Assembly (NCBI RefSeq): GCF_905475395.1
Contig: NC_058338.1
Coordinates: 46,535,935-46,599,934, forward strand
Direction of reading: 5' to 3'
Source of the DNA: Chrysoperla carnea
Lineage: Eukaryota; Arthropoda; Insecta; Neuroptera; Chrysopidae
DNA: 64,000 nt
Positions within the stretch are counted from its first letter, which is position 1, and every line of letters begins with the position of its first letter. Position numbers and translations under genes: made by a program. The notes under the pieces are model-generated. The model saw nothing but the letters and a program-made list of their open reading frames with translations. It had not been told where the DNA came from and did not search any database. This document shows positions 12,648 to 25,656 of this stretch, piece after piece.

Positions 12648-12937
12648 CAGTAGACCCGCGGTAATCCGGTCCCTGTCTAATCCGACACCCCTTGTAATTA
12701 CATTACTATAACGGTAACTATAATGCAGATTTATTATAAGTTCATAAATTCTACGTGCCTGAAATTGGAAAATGATTGAAATCTTATCAATTTGATATGT
12801 AATTTATCGGATTACAAGATATTATTTTTCAAAAAGTTTCAAACTACAGGTAAGTTTGTGGCAGTATTATAGTCCGACAAATTCGTTAATTCGACACCAC
12901 CTTGCAAAACGTTTATCGGATTACCGCGGGTACACTG
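12648..12937. mobile_element. pogo/Tigger-like MITE with TA TSD
   Basis: Ends CAGTAGACCCGCGGTAATCC and GGATTACCGCGGGTACACTG are inverted repeats, flanked by TA on both sides (12646-12647 and 12938-12939). The CAGT..TAATCCG terminus resembles pogo/Tigger elements, whose TA target this matches. Only 290 bp, so it depends on a transposase elsewhere. Confidence 0.75.
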
Positions 12938-13877
12938 TATATACATCAAATAGTATACAAGCTGCATCTTAAAAAAAGTCAATAAGACATGATAAGGTAA
13001 AACACAACTGTAATTTTAGTTGCTGGCGATTATGTGCCAGAAAACGCTCCCCTTCGGGAGATATCACGGGCTTTGAACATGGTATCGTATTTTTGTAGAA
13101 TCTGTTAGGTTTTATAAAAAATGTTTCATATGAAAGTTAAAGATATTTTTATGAGAAAGATTTTTGCTATTCAAGTTGTGTCTCTGTAACAGAATTATAC
13201 AGAGATAAAATTCAAAAAAATCAACAATATAATAGAAACCAGGGTCAATAAATCTCAACAAGGGTGTAAAAAATGACCTTGAATATGACTCTCATATAAA
13301 GCACTCATTTAAACATTAACTGCATTAAAATTAGACTTATTATAGCCACTATTCTAACAATATGAAATAAAAAACCCGACCACAGAGTCTTCACTATGAT
13401 CTTTTTTTTTTATCAAACAGCTGTTACATATATTATTAAATTATATTATATCGTGCCCCATAAATGTAATTAATTAATCAAGCAAGTTATATTGGATACG
13501 ATTCCCAGAAGCAAGATCCATAGTGTTCTGATTTACTAAGTTATTACAACTTTGCTTACGATTTATATATAAATATAAATTTATCACAAAATTGACACAA
13601 TAAGAGTAATTACGATTAGCTAATTCATACTGATGATGACTACTTGGTAGTCGAAATACGTATACAATATAAAAAATTGATCTAGGAAATTGGGGCAAAA
13701 ATCAAGATTTATATCGAATGACAAAACAAACTTTTCTCTGTAGTATTTAAAAATCAAAATATGAACAAATTTTTTTGTAATTTGCCAATTCTTTATACTA
13801 TTGGGTAGGGGAGCTTCTACGCGTCAAGAATTCTAGATCGAAAAATTCCCAACCCGTCCTTCCTAAAAACGTAAATA
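12938..13877. other. No recognised features
   Basis: AT-rich sequence with no supportable feature. Confidence 0.4.
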
Positions 13878-14206
13878 CAGGCCTGGATTTACATATTGGA
13901 ACACATGGGCCATGGCAGTGGGTGGAAATAATATCCAAATATTTGTGCGTACATGCGTGAATTTGATCTTAGACATGATATAAAATGTTAAAAAAATTTT
14001 ATACTTTTGAATTTCATAAACATATTCTCAACCAAATGTATAATTTTTAAATCCTCAAATTCATACGCTTTCTGAAATAATGATATGTAATTTAAGCGTA
14101 TCGGAACTAACTGAAGAAACTTAAGACGGTATTTTTTGCCATTGCCCAAGGGCTGCGATTTGTTTAAATCCAGTCATGCGAAGATAAATGTTTAAATTCA
14201 GCCCTG
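13878..14206. mobile_element. Probable non-autonomous hAT element
   Basis: The left end CAGGCCTGGATTTA and right end TAAATTCAGCCCTG are imperfect inverses. The flanking 8-mers CGTAAATA and CATAAAAT match only partly, so the target duplication is decayed or the boundary is off. It has no coding capacity. Confidence 0.45.
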
Positions 14207-14870
14207 CATAAAATTTTTATTTTCAAATTTCGTAACAAATATATTACTTTCTATCAAAAAATTAATAAAACATACTTACTGTAAGAAACAAAAGTATATA
14301 TAGAGTGCGGCAATAAATTTTAAGATTTTATTACAAAACCAAATTTGAAAGAAACCATCCACCCAAGACAAAAAGAGTATTGTAGCTATCATGTAGGTAT
14401 TATAAAACGTTTACCTACAAAGTTATAATAATGTTTTAATAATAATTTATTATAAGCACATCGAAAATCGTGTCTGGATGAGACCCACCCTTTGTTTTGT
14501 TTGTCTACTTCCGTTTGGTAACTCTATAGCTATACAACTGAAGTAAAATACAATGACAATATATCTATATCTATATGTTGTACCTATGCATACTTTTTAT
14601 GTATTTATAAATGTTAGCCATTGTTATAACTAACTAAAAAATTAAAACTTTTAAAGGAGAACACGTCTTTTAAGAAATCCTCCCAAAAATTATATATTTA
14701 CTAGCTTTTACCCGCGACTTCGTTCGCATTTTTTTCTTTAAGTAACTGGCAAAGATTCTTAAGAAGTAAATAAAATAACATAATAATTTTTTTATTATTT
14801 AATATATTATTCCATTTTCAATAAACTAATTCCTTTTTGGACTAGCCCAAAAGAGAATATTATTCTAGGA
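14207..14870. other. Intergenic with one retroelement start motif
   Basis: ACTAGCTTTTACCCGCGACT at about 14700 is a common insect non-LTR element motif, here truncated. Otherwise nothing was seen. Confidence 0.4.
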
Positions 14871-15356
14871 TGCTACTAACAGGCCAAACTGTGTATAACC
14901 ACAGCTAGGCCATTCGACTGTGCTCACCTGAAACTTACTAGAGCACAGTTGAGAAGGGTTGTGGGACTCTTGACAGGACACTGTCGATTGAACTATCATC
15001 TTCACAATATGGGTATCGCTAATGATCCCACTTGTAGAGCCTGTATGGAGAATGACGAAACCTCCATATATATGATTTGTACCTATAGAAATCTGCAGGG
15101 CATTAGATTCAAAATGTTCGGATCCGAAACCTTAGATCCATCTATCTCGGGAGAGATCCCGATGGAGAGCTGTGGACTTTCTGTGTGGCGTCTGGCCTCT
15201 ACAGAATCATTTAGCTTCATCTGATTTTAATAGCGCCTCCTACCTGAAGACGTCTTCGGGTAGCAGGTTGTTCTCAAGGAGGGTACAGAAGACTCTTGGT
15301 CTAGGTGCTTAGTCCCACTTGCGGTACCCCTCTTTTGTCTTATTATTATTATTAGG
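14871..15356 (+). mobile_element. 3' fragment of a non-LTR retrotransposon
   Basis: An in-frame segment to the stop at 15222-15224 resembles the RNase H-side C-terminus of ORF2 in insect LINEs: QLRRVVGLLTGHCRLNYHLH, then a zinc-like PTCRACMENDETSI motif in which the expected His is Tyr. The 3' UTR follows and ends in TTATTATTATTATTAG, a tail type known in the I clade. It is 5'-truncated and probably dead. Confidence 0.65.
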
Positions 15357-17788
15357 ATACTACTATATACTGTATTATGTTCTTCCGTCCTGTGCAAATA
15401 TCTAAAGATTTCGGGCTTTGGACACACGTGAATGGTTGACCATGAAAAAACATGGCTTTTTCAAATGCACCCATGCTAATTTCACTGTTTGCCCTTGCGC
15501 TTTGTTAATGGTAACTACAAAGCTGAGCATGATTGGAAATTGAACGACTCGTTTGAAATGAAACGGTAGTTCATTTGGGATAATTGGAGGTATGATGAAA
15601 ATGAGGACTTTAAGACTCTTGGGATTTTATTTTCTACCTGATGCAACAAGGGCGTCCATTGCTGAGAAACCCTGTATATATACCTATGTATTAGTTTTTG
15701 ATCTTTTTTTGTAGGATTTTGATAATAATATCTCAAATATGGAATCAAAAATAAAATTATGGAAAGAAAATGATATAAATATGTAGTTTAAGTATTATTT
15801 TGACAGAGACATATGTACAGAGGATTTTTTTCATCAAAAAAAAATTTAATATAGGCAATTTCTTTACATAAGTAGGTTAAATCCATTGTAAATTTTTGAT
15901 GAAAGTGCTGGGTGTAAAGCAAAATCTCATTAGCCAATATCAACAATACTTTGCCATAAAGCTTTAATTTTCCAGCTTTGGTAATCATTTAAATTATCCT
16001 TGCTTCCCAGAACCTCCATCAAAAATACAAATACTTTTATTAGTCCTTTTCTGTTACAATGTTTTCAATAATACTTTTTAGTTTATTTAGAAGCATGTAA
16101 AAAAATTAAAAATTATTTTTCTGGTAAAAAGACTATTTATTATTGACAAACAAATCACACTATGCATTATAAAAACATACTCCGGAAAAACAAGCAATGT
16201 TTCAAAAGAATATTTTATTTTATTTTTCTTTTAAATAAATATTTATCGTTTTTTCAAATAACAATATTAGTCAAACAATACTTACCCCATAATTTTCAAA
16301 GTTAAAAAATATTCTAAAAGATGTCACACCCTCTGTCAATAATATGACAATAATTAATGTCATAGATATAAACAAAATTTGTTTCAATAATGATAGTTCA
16401 AAAAATAAACAAACACAACGGAATATTATAAACACAAATAAATCACCTACACTTAAAATATACAACACAATAATTACATTCGCCTTGCAATACTCTTCCT
16501 TGGCTCAATATAAATAAAATAATTGTTTCATTTTATAAAAATAACATTTTTAATAAAATAATAAGGCTGATTATTATTATTTCGATAGATGAGACATTAT
16601 TGTATTCATAATAAAAATAAAAAATATTTTTTTTAAACAATATAAAATAATTATTAATATAGTCTTAACACGTGCCAACCGTTCGTTGTTGTGAACGAGA
16701 CACGAACTGTCAAGAGGATGTTTAAAAACCCCAGTCTGTTGTTTGCGACGACGAGAGTATACTGAACTCTGGATAGGGATCTTGGATACAATAACAACAT
16801 GCCTATGTTTTATTATAGTGTTAACATACACCGTGTGCTTACGACGAACTATGCCTATGCCTCTCTGAATACGTTTTTATATTCAATATATTTCGTTTTT
16901 ATTTCCACTGCCCCTATTTTCTAAGAGAAATAGAATTAGAAGAAACAGAAAGGATAATACAAATTATTGGTTAAGAAAACTACTATTGTTTGAAATCGAA
17001 GTTCAACACTATCTTAGTAGCTTCCCATAGAAAATTAATGTGCGCTTAAGGAAAGAAAAGACATCAATTACACTTTTAAATTGTCCTTATACAATTTACT
17101 AGTTCTCCACATTTCTATTGTATTATCTAAAGCAATAACTCTTGAAAAATAATAGAAACTGCACCCTATCGTAATATTTTACCTAATTGTGTTCTATTAG
17201 CTTAATTAAGTAATCATTAGTTACTTATTCCCGGAGTTTCTTTTATTTTTGCATATGAGGGAAGTATTAAGTCAATATTTATCCAATATCAAATTTCAAG
17301 AATTTTTCCCTAATTTATAATTCTTTAAATAAAATACAACACTTAAAAATTATTGAAAAGAAAAAAATGAATGTTTTATCATAAAGCATAATGCAACTGA
17401 AGTAAAATTAATCTACTATAAATTTTTATTAGTTTTTCAACGCTAATTAACTGAATAAAAACCACGAATAAGGTTCATACGGTAAAGTTATTATTTTTTA
17501 ATTTATATTTCTCCCAAAATATTTACAATGTTCAATGGGCGAGAATTTTACTTTAATTTGCTCTATATCTAGGCAACCGTAACAACGTATAGACATGTGC
17601 ACATTGCATAAAAATATTATCAACCAAATCAAATAAATCCCGCCAACTAGCGATAAAAATTTGTACTATTAAACAGGAAGTGGTCCCCTTTTTCAGTAGT
17701 TCCAATTTAGACCACCTGATTAATAAAACCTATTCCGAAAATTATAGTCAACAGCCGGGCCCCATTAGAATAAGCTAATTCTAAGTAT
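15357..17788. other. Intergenic; one GC-richer patch
   Basis: Mostly AT-rich without coding signal. At about 16665-16800 a GC-richer patch, read on the minus strand, contains AGTTCAGTATACTCTCGTCG, with a TCAGT initiator-like motif, and AACGGTTGGCACGTG. It could be a promoter or first exon, but no linked coding exon was found. Confidence 0.3.
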
Positions 17789-17995
17789 GAGAGGTAGAGG
17801 TAAGGAGGATCATCACAATGTATCAAAAAGTGTCCGCTGAAAAGCATTAAATAAGGATAACACTGTTGTAGCAAAAAATTTTATGTACTAAAAGTTAAAA
17901 AAGTAGGATAGAGAATACTATTATTTTCTTCTTTCAGCTGGAAACTTTTTTAATTTTATCCTTATTTAAGATGGTCTCCTTGCGTCTATACCTTC
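17789..17995. mobile_element. Family B MITE copy
   Basis: The left end GAGAGGTAGAGGTAAGGAGG is mirrored by a right end ending CTCCTTGCGTCTATACCTTC. Internal AAGTGTCCGCTGAAAAGC is mirrored by TTTCAGCTGGAAACTTTT. 207 bp and no coding capacity. Confidence 0.65.
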
Positions 17996-19678
17996 TTTAA
18001 TCCTAGCAAATAAAATTTAAAAAAATTTATGATACCGTGTTCCGACTGGATTAAATCTCAAATAATATGCTTTTGAGTGCTTTGTTGGAAAGTTCGAAAA
18101 TTATTTTAATTTATCCAATTTTTATTAAAAAATATACACTTTTTCAATAAAAATTTTTTGTGTTAATTAAGAGTGTATTTATTTATAAAATAAAATCGAT
18201 TCGAAAAATTTTTCAACATCCCTATTATAAGAATTTTTAACGAATAAAATTTTAAGAAATTGATGGATAGGCTCATTTCCATTAATATATTAATACGTTA
18301 GTTAGTTATCCTCCATGAAACACTCTGTAGATTCATTACTGTAAATGAAATGCATACAGGCGAATAATCTGTAGGTGGATAATTTCGGATAATGTGTACA
18401 AAAAAATAAAAATGCAAAAACGTTTATAATAAAATATTTCCTCTCTGTTTAATATTTTATATATTTTACATACAATTCCAATATATCGGTCTTACTTTAC
18501 CTGAACAACAAAAAAATTACAGAAAAAAAGGTCACAAAACAAACACCAACACTAGTTGGCTTGTTTTTTGGAATTTATAACACCATTAATGTCATTTCGA
18601 AATTCAAGATTCATAAATAATTGGGAATAAAAATCATTAATTATTTTTTGAAAGTAATTTTTAAAGGAAGAGAAGATTCACAATTCAAAATAAAAGCAAC
18701 ACTTAACTAGTGATATCTATGTGTTGTTTATATAAATTAAATTATCATAGCTGAGAAATACACCTAAAAAAAACTCGTGAGCAGAGGAGCTATGTCACTA
18801 AGGACATATTTTCCCTTCGTTAGATGCTTCGGTTCATCAAATGTATTCTACTGCAATGGGGTTTATGTCATTTAATGTTTTTGAACACATGACCATAAAA
18901 GGGCGAAAAGAGGAGTCGGAGAAATGACACTACCAAAACGTACTTTCTTAGCATTAACTCAATTCTGAGATATACCTCACCGGTCTACTTCAGTTCGAGA
19001 GTGCTTAAAAGCCAAGAAAATTCATTTTTTTTCAAAAAAAAAAAAAAAAAGACAAATGGTGGCGTAGGGGCTGGCAACATGACACTCCGAAAATATACTT
19101 CATTGACTCAACCTTCATATTGATATGATAATACACTTTGAAAAGGAGACACTATTCTAAGAAGCTAAGAAATGTGCATATTTACAACAAGGTGATTTCT
19201 TTTTCAAATATTTTCGAATTTGGATACTTCTCATTTAATTCGAGCTTGTAAAGCAAAATTTCAAGTCTGATTACTCTTAATGGAAAGCTTTTCTAACCTC
19301 CTTAAGTTAATTAGTAGTTTAATATACTCTTAACCGTGTCCTTTTCTCATAAATTTTCAGCCGCCCAGTGATTATTTCAACTGCTACTGTTAGTTTCAAG
19401 AACAATTTAAAAGCGAATCCAAATAGTAATAACCGGGTCTGGCAATTGTAGTTTATGACGTTCTCGCCACATGTGTAAAATTCTCTTAATCACCTCGCCA
19501 TTAATTTATTTTGGTTAAAAACTTCCTTGCTGGATAACATTGGAGGATATGAATAAAGGTTTTGAAGCATGAAGATAAAAAACTTTTAATTTTTTCTTTT
19601 TAAATTTCCCACCACTATCGTTAAAAGCATATTATATTGAATTTTCCAAATAAAATAAAATATATTTATTTTAAAATT
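17996..19678. other. Interval downstream of Zwilch, no recognised features
   Basis: AT-rich with a 16-base A run near 19036. No coding sequence or defined element was seen. Confidence 0.4.
19665..19670 (-). terminator. Zwilch poly(A) signal AATAAA
   Basis: AATAAA on the minus strand starts nine bases after the Zwilch stop codon. A 3' UTR this short would be unusual, so a more distal signal may be used as well. Confidence 0.4.
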
Positions 19679-22600
19679 TTAGAAAAATTTATTCCAGAAA
19701 TAGTTATATTCAATACAATGATATCTAAATAATTCTTGAGTGGCATTATCTTTCACTGTAAATAAAAATTAATTAATTAATTCAAAATATTTTAATCAGA
19801 TTCAAGGAAAACTTACATGTTATATCATATATTGACGGTGGGAACAGACTTCTTATACTCTGGACATACGTTGTTTTTAAACCACTATATTCCCCTTCTG
19901 ATGTCAAAATCATCTTCCATATTGCCTGCGTGTTACTAAAAAATGGTGATTGAATTTTAAAAGAAGTTTTTACTAAATAGAAAATATTTGCAAAATTTTG
20001 ATTTCAAAATATTAAATTCATTCTTTGCTAAAAAACACCAAATATGTATAATCTTTTCAATTTTGAAAAAAAGACTAATGTCGCCATAAAGAATTCTCAA
20101 ATGCTTCTAGGTTTCCATTTAAAACAGATTAAGTTAGAATATTAAATTACCAAAAATAATTAAAAAGGTAAGTTAGATTCATTTACAGGAAGGCTAAACC
20201 AATATTCAATTGGATTGTTGAATAAAAAATAATCATCCATTATATTAAAAATAATCTAAAAATAAGAGGCGAGCCAGAGCCAGAGTATCTTTTCAAAAAG
20301 GGGTTTCACTCTTGTTTTTTTTGCTTTCATATCGGTAACAATCAATCTTAACAAATAAATTCTGGTAGGGTTGATAGTTACACAGATATAATTGAAAAAC
20401 GAGAAAAAGCCCTATTTCAAAAACTCCCCTGTTTCCGGCTCGCCTCTTACAGTTTAGAACTTTTAGTATATAGTAATATTAGAACCAGCTAAACTAATTT
20501 CCAAAAAACCCGGATTTATTTCCCTGAAATGTTATCATTTTGTGTTAATTAGCTAGAGAACCTATATATGTAGGAATCCATAAAATTATCTCAATTTTAA
20601 TTTTTTTAAGAGAGGTAGTGAACTAAAATTTTAATAATTGTTTTTTGTTCTTTGCCTTAGAAGTATGCTTGGAGTCGTAATCAAGCAAAATCGGCTTAAA
20701 CTTTAGCCAAAGAAATTTATCTTTAGCTCGTTGAAATAGAAAAGTTAAAATAAAAATAATATCCCTTGTTAAAGCGAATAACTTTGAAACATTTTTCGAA
20801 ACGTCAATTTATCTCGATATATACGGAATGTTATAATTAACTTAGTTCGTAAAATATAACCAACTTGCTGCTGAGTTAAAGAAATTGGGTGCATTTCTCA
20901 TTGGATACATTTGTCGTTGGTTCGCTCGAATTCTGGCTAGCTAAGAACTATAAGGTCTCGAAGTCTTTGGGAATAGCACCCAAATATACGCAGACCATAG
21001 CTCGGTTGATGGTGTCGGATTTTAAAGATTATAAATAAAAAACTATATTAGTTGCCATGTTGGCCTTAATAAAAAACATGATGAAAAATACAAAAATTTC
21101 TTACTCCAACGTAATATCCTTTAATGGAATATCAATTCGAAATGTTTGTAAAGGTTCAATTTGTAATTCTGGATACGATTTGATTGGTGAATTTTCTCCA
21201 GCAAAATACTTTAATGCTTCTTTTGCAAAATTATTGAATGTCGATTTAGACAGCGTACATAGATGTTTTTCAGTTAGCAATAATATTTCAATAACTGCAT
21301 AAATTTGAACAATTTTTGTAAATTTTTGTTTGGATACAATTAAATTCACCGTATTTTGTTGATTCGCTGAAATCGTTAACCGTTTTGAGTACATGGATGT
21401 ACGTTTTTGATTCACTACAGATTTCCTAGTATTTGTATTACGTGTTTCTTCTATCTTACTGTAAAACAAAAAATAATTTTATTGTTTAAAAAACTAAACC
21501 ACAAATCTTTTTTGAAATATGGACTGAAGAGTTTCGTAGTAAATAGTGTAACATGTGCAATGGGGCAAATTTAGCTACAAGTGCGTGAGCCGTCCATGGA
21601 ATAATAGGGGCCAGTGCCCGAAGTGTACACATTTTTTCGATAAGCGGCTAATTGCCCACTATTTGCGCCAAATTCGGTTATCACGCGGGAAAGTATCCAG
21701 TAATAGTAATAAAATAGTATATGGTGTATCAAGGTTTAAAAATCAAAAAGTCCTCTTACCTATTGGTGCATATAATAATATTTTTGAAAGGCTATTGCGA
21801 TTTTCGAATTTTTTAAATACAAAAACAAAAGCCATCAAAAAAATTTATTCAAAACTACCATCTATTTATCGAAAAATAATATTAGCATTTAAAATTTCTT
21901 ATGAATTTTTTCCTGATTTAACAAATGGAATGAATTTCGAACGTGCATTTAAAGTAAATACTTACAAAATATTCAGTTTTAAGTAATCATCAATTGGTAA
22001 GTCACATGTTAAAAATAAATGTAAATAATCTTTTCGCAATTTTTCTACACCAATTTCAATTAACATTTCAATCGGTTCAGTTCCACTTAATTCTTGAAAA
22101 ATTGTTGTACTTTTTCCAATATTACGTATTAATGTTGCAAGCCTTGTATTATTATCTTCATTTACCTAATTAATTTAATACCAAACATATTAAAAGTTGG
22201 ATAAAAATAAAATGGCAATATCAGTTTGTAGGACAGTGAATAAATTAGGGTATCACATTTTAATTTCTCAAAGTAAATTTTCCTTCAACAAAGCATTTTG
22301 GAAAAAAATGGCACAAATAAAAGTTGTTATACTTGGAAGAGGAAAAAAAGTCGTTTATTTTTCATTAGGAACATTTTTTTTCTTTATACTTTTCAAAATT
22401 TTGTACATCATTTTTTGTTTTCTAACTTTTGTTCATAATGTTAGGTAATAAACAATTTGTTTTGATTAAAGAGAATTGAAAATAAATACACTCGAACCCG
22501 GACTTCTTGGATTCATGTCAAGCGCCCTACCAATTAGGCTATTCGAGTAATTAATTAAGATTCTCTTTAATTAAGATTTCTAGACAAGATATTTGTCAAT

Positions 22601-25600
22601 ATTTAGTTTACGCCTGTATGTAGCATATTACATCAAAAATAATCGAATAGACCATGATGTAAATATCGTATGCATAATTATAAATAAACAACAACAATAA
22701 GTAATAATTTGTTTTGATTTACGAAAATTTTAAACAGAACAGTGACGCCTCCCTTTGCATAACATACGTTGTTAGACCTTTCTTATGCAGGACGTTAGAA
22801 TGAGCGGCATGTTGATTCACTTTTAAATAATTTGAACTTACGTATAACGAAAGTTGACTTTGTACTATTTCTTTATATATGTATTTAAAACAGTCCGATA
22901 AATCGGTATAGCAGCTACATTCTGCAATTAAAAAAAAAATTATAAAGCTAATAAAAATTTGAAACTTATTTATTAATTTAAAAATACTGCACTTGTCAAA
23001 ATATTCCATAATTCATCGGTAAAATCTAAACTCCTTCGATGCGATAACAGATTAACAACAGCTTCTTGTAATTTATTTTTTTCTTTAGTTTCCAATAGCG
23101 CCAAATGACGTAATTGTTGCATTTCATCACACTACAAACAAAAAATAGTTTTTACCGGTCAAAAGCTTAAGACAATAAGTAATATTTAATAATTTATGTG
23201 AAATAAAATTTTGTATAGACTCCAATCAGTAATTTCCTTGTAAGCTCTTTTGAAGTCGACGCCAATGATTTTTAGCAAATAATCTGTTTAACGTCCACTT
23301 CAAGTGTAATTGCTCTCAAGGAAATTATTACCCTCACGGGTAAATTCAAAAAAAAGTTGTTTATTTTTGTATAAGGAACATTTTCAACATTTAAACTTTT
23401 GTTTTATCTCTAACGGTTTACAAGATGGGTCTTTACGAACCCAAGATCCAATTGACCTATGTTGCTCATTTACGAACTCAAACTTCCTTTCCTGCCCTGA
23501 GCACGCTATAAAAAATTTTCATCGTTACAAACCTGGGAGTAAACTTAATATACCTTGATATATTTCATATATACATGGTATAAAAAGTAACATTTTGTGG
23601 CCTCAATCAAAGCCACGCCCTCAATGCTTACCTTTATAAATACGTTACTAATCAAATCAACAAAATCAATATTTTCATCATCTGAATGAAATTGAATATT
23701 TCTTAAAATTTGAACATCTGTTTCACCTTCATAGTTTTCAGCAATTTCTATGTATTTTTGTAATAAATCTAAGGATGATGATAAGAGAAGAGCTTCACTT
23801 TGATTATGCCCTAAGATACATTGAATCACCTAAAATATAAAAAATAAAGTATGATGAAGCCACTAACTATACTAGTCAAAGTAAAAATCACATACACCAA
23901 CTGCTTTTGAATTACTAGGTACTACGTAGCTTGGTTCATTCCAATTTACTTCAATCATGACTGATCCATTTATTTGTGAACTTTCAATTTGATCTTCTAA
24001 TATTCGATGACCATAAATTTCAAATTGACAACTTGTTTCTATTTTAGTCTAAAAAATTACGTTATTTTTATTTTTAAGATTATTAATAAAACTAAAAACT
24101 TCAGAAACAAAAAGTACTGAAAAAAATGTCAAAAATACTTAAATAATGTAAGCGTCTATCATTATCAAAGTCATGCGTGTGGTACAAAGCCAAAAACCTT
24201 GGTTCGTGAAGCTCTAGAGTGATACAAAAATACGTAGATTGAAGCAAGGATGTTTGGGTAGTCACGGGAATTATGGGCTCCCTCCATACTGAAAGAAAGA
24301 GTATTGAGTAAAAAGCAGGATTAATTTAAATTCGTGAACCCCTCCAAAATTTACTTTTAGATCCGCACCTCGCACTATTTTGTTAGGCTTATGAAATTTG
24401 GCAAATCTCTTGCGTACTTAAAATTTCGAAGATCTCAAAATGTTCTTTTCCAAATACAGACAAACTTCAAAATGATAACCATTTGAAAATTTTGAAGCTA
24501 TAAAAACTACAAAGTCGAAAAAAGTTTTTTCACATATTTTTTTAAGATTTTTTTTTTTTTTTTACTTATTTTTTTTATAGAATTTTTTTAATGATTTGTA
24601 CTTTTTTGCAGAATTCAGTTCTGTAAGGCCCCCAACGTATTGGCAGGTATTTGAAATGCCTGAACTCATTTTTTAGTATAAAAAGTTAAAAAATGATTTT
24701 TAAATGACATTAAACTTACTTTTTTTTCTTCGATTTCTTCAGCCAGTTTGTCATGTTTCTCTAGAAGGGTTGCAATAGCCACGCATTTATTTGTTCGTTG
24801 ATGGTACCCTTCAAATGTTATGATGTGGCTACCTAAGAAGCCTTCATAGCAGGATGTGCCTAGAAATGCGGCTTTAGTTGGATCATTTCGATCACAAATT
24901 ACAAATAATCCATCAACATTTAAAGTTTTAGAGAATAAATTATACGTGTTTAAAAATTCTCTGAAAAAAGTACTTGTGTTAATAATCCAAGAAAATAAAT
25001 ATATAGCCTTGAACTAATTTGTATAGGCTGAAAATTTAAATACAGGTAATACTAATATTATAAAAATTATTTTGAGAGATTTCTCCATACATCTAAGAAA
25101 CGCGTGATAAAGAAAATAGAAAATTATATCAATCATTAGTGATGTTTACAAACAAAAATATTAGTTAAGACTTAAAGACAATTGTTTTGTTGAAGGTTGT
25201 TGGAGTTAGTACTAATCAATAATTTGACTAAATTTTCTATCTCATATCAAAACAGAATTACCGTGCCCTCTCAATTGGAATTGGAAAATGTGATTCTTCA
25301 ATATCCAACCAAAATTTTTCCAATTTATTTTCGGAAACAACTTCCACTATTGATACATCAGATTCTAATTTTAGTGGTGATCCCGTTAAATCTTTTTCCG
25401 ATGTAGTGTCAAGCTGATTTCTAACAGGTGAAGTTGGACATGACGATAAATTATCAATATTCTAAAAAATTATTTGAATTAAAATGGAATAGAAATCATA
25501 CTAATCTCAAAGAATTTAATTTACTTTTCTATAAACTAACAGAATATCATTTTTCATAAAAAGGATTTCTGAAAGATATGTTGGCACAGAACACAGTTCG

Positions 25601-25656
25601 AATTGAAAATTAGATGAATTATTATTCCTAAAATACGTTAAAATATCTGAATCCAT
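19679..25656 (-). CDS. Zwilch: Zwilch, RZZ kinetochore complex subunit (11 exons)
   Basis: Zwilch joins Rod and ZW10 in the RZZ complex, which loads dynein and Mad1/Mad2 on unattached kinetochores for the spindle checkpoint. Exons, in transcript order: 25525-25656, 25262-25461, 24720-24960, 23902-24048, 23632-23829, 22993-23131, 22842-22921, 21966-22165, 21105-21458, 19817-19935, 19679-19755. They join in frame to 1887 nt, 628 aa; human ZWILCH is about 591. Blocks that follow the family in order are MKNDILLVYRK near the N-terminus, VICDRNDPTKAAFLG, CQFEIYGHRILEDQI, RRSLDFTDELWNIL, EPIEMLIEIGVEKLRKDY, and a C-terminal TQELFRYHCIEYNYFW. The last two exons follow a 1.2-kb intron. Exon 4 uses an unusual donor, GTTGGT, chosen because phase and homology demand it. 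Introns carry family A, a TIR element and a tRNA-like unit. Identity rests on recalled family similarity over the full length. Confidence 0.9.
20263..20449. mobile_element. MITE with 13-bp perfect TIRs in Zwilch intron 9
   Basis: The ends TAAGAGGCGAGCC (20263-20275) and GGCTCGCCTCTTA (20437-20449) are perfect inverted repeats. The 187-bp unit has no coding capacity and lies between Zwilch exons 9 and 10. The outermost TA on each side could be a TA target duplication. The superfamily cannot be assigned. Confidence 0.6.
22468..22705 (-). mobile_element. tRNA-bearing inserted unit with 14-bp TSD in Zwilch intron 7
   Basis: A 238-bp stretch is bracketed by a perfect 14-bp direct repeat, AATTTGTTTTGATT, at 22454-22467 and 22706-22719. 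Read on the minus strand it contains a Pol III A box (TAGCCTAATTGG, near 22545) and B box (GGGTTCGAGT, near 22490), with a CTTG/CAAG anticodon-like stem between them. The tRNA part lies at the 3' end when read in its own direction, which is not the normal SINE layout. The motif ATTAAAGAGAAT at 22465-22476 recurs inverted at 22560-22571. Confidence 0.5.
23325..23586 (-). repeat. Family A repeat, 5' half, in Zwilch intron 5
   Basis: This minus-strand copy runs from a terminal motif matching TATACCATG through TATCAAGGTATATTAAG, but lacks the GTCCGTCC block. It continues to the conserved tract with GGTCAATTGG and GAGCAACATAG. Its 5' end lies about 45 bp inside the intron from the exon 5 donor, in the same sense as the gene. 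Confidence 0.6.

Noticed and set aside
21555-21986. 143-codon plus-strand open frame
   Set aside because: It lies in Zwilch intron 8 and barely touches exon 8; its peptide is low-complexity and basic with no recognised domain.
25197-25406. 69-codon plus-strand open frame
   Set aside because: Antisense to Zwilch exon 2.
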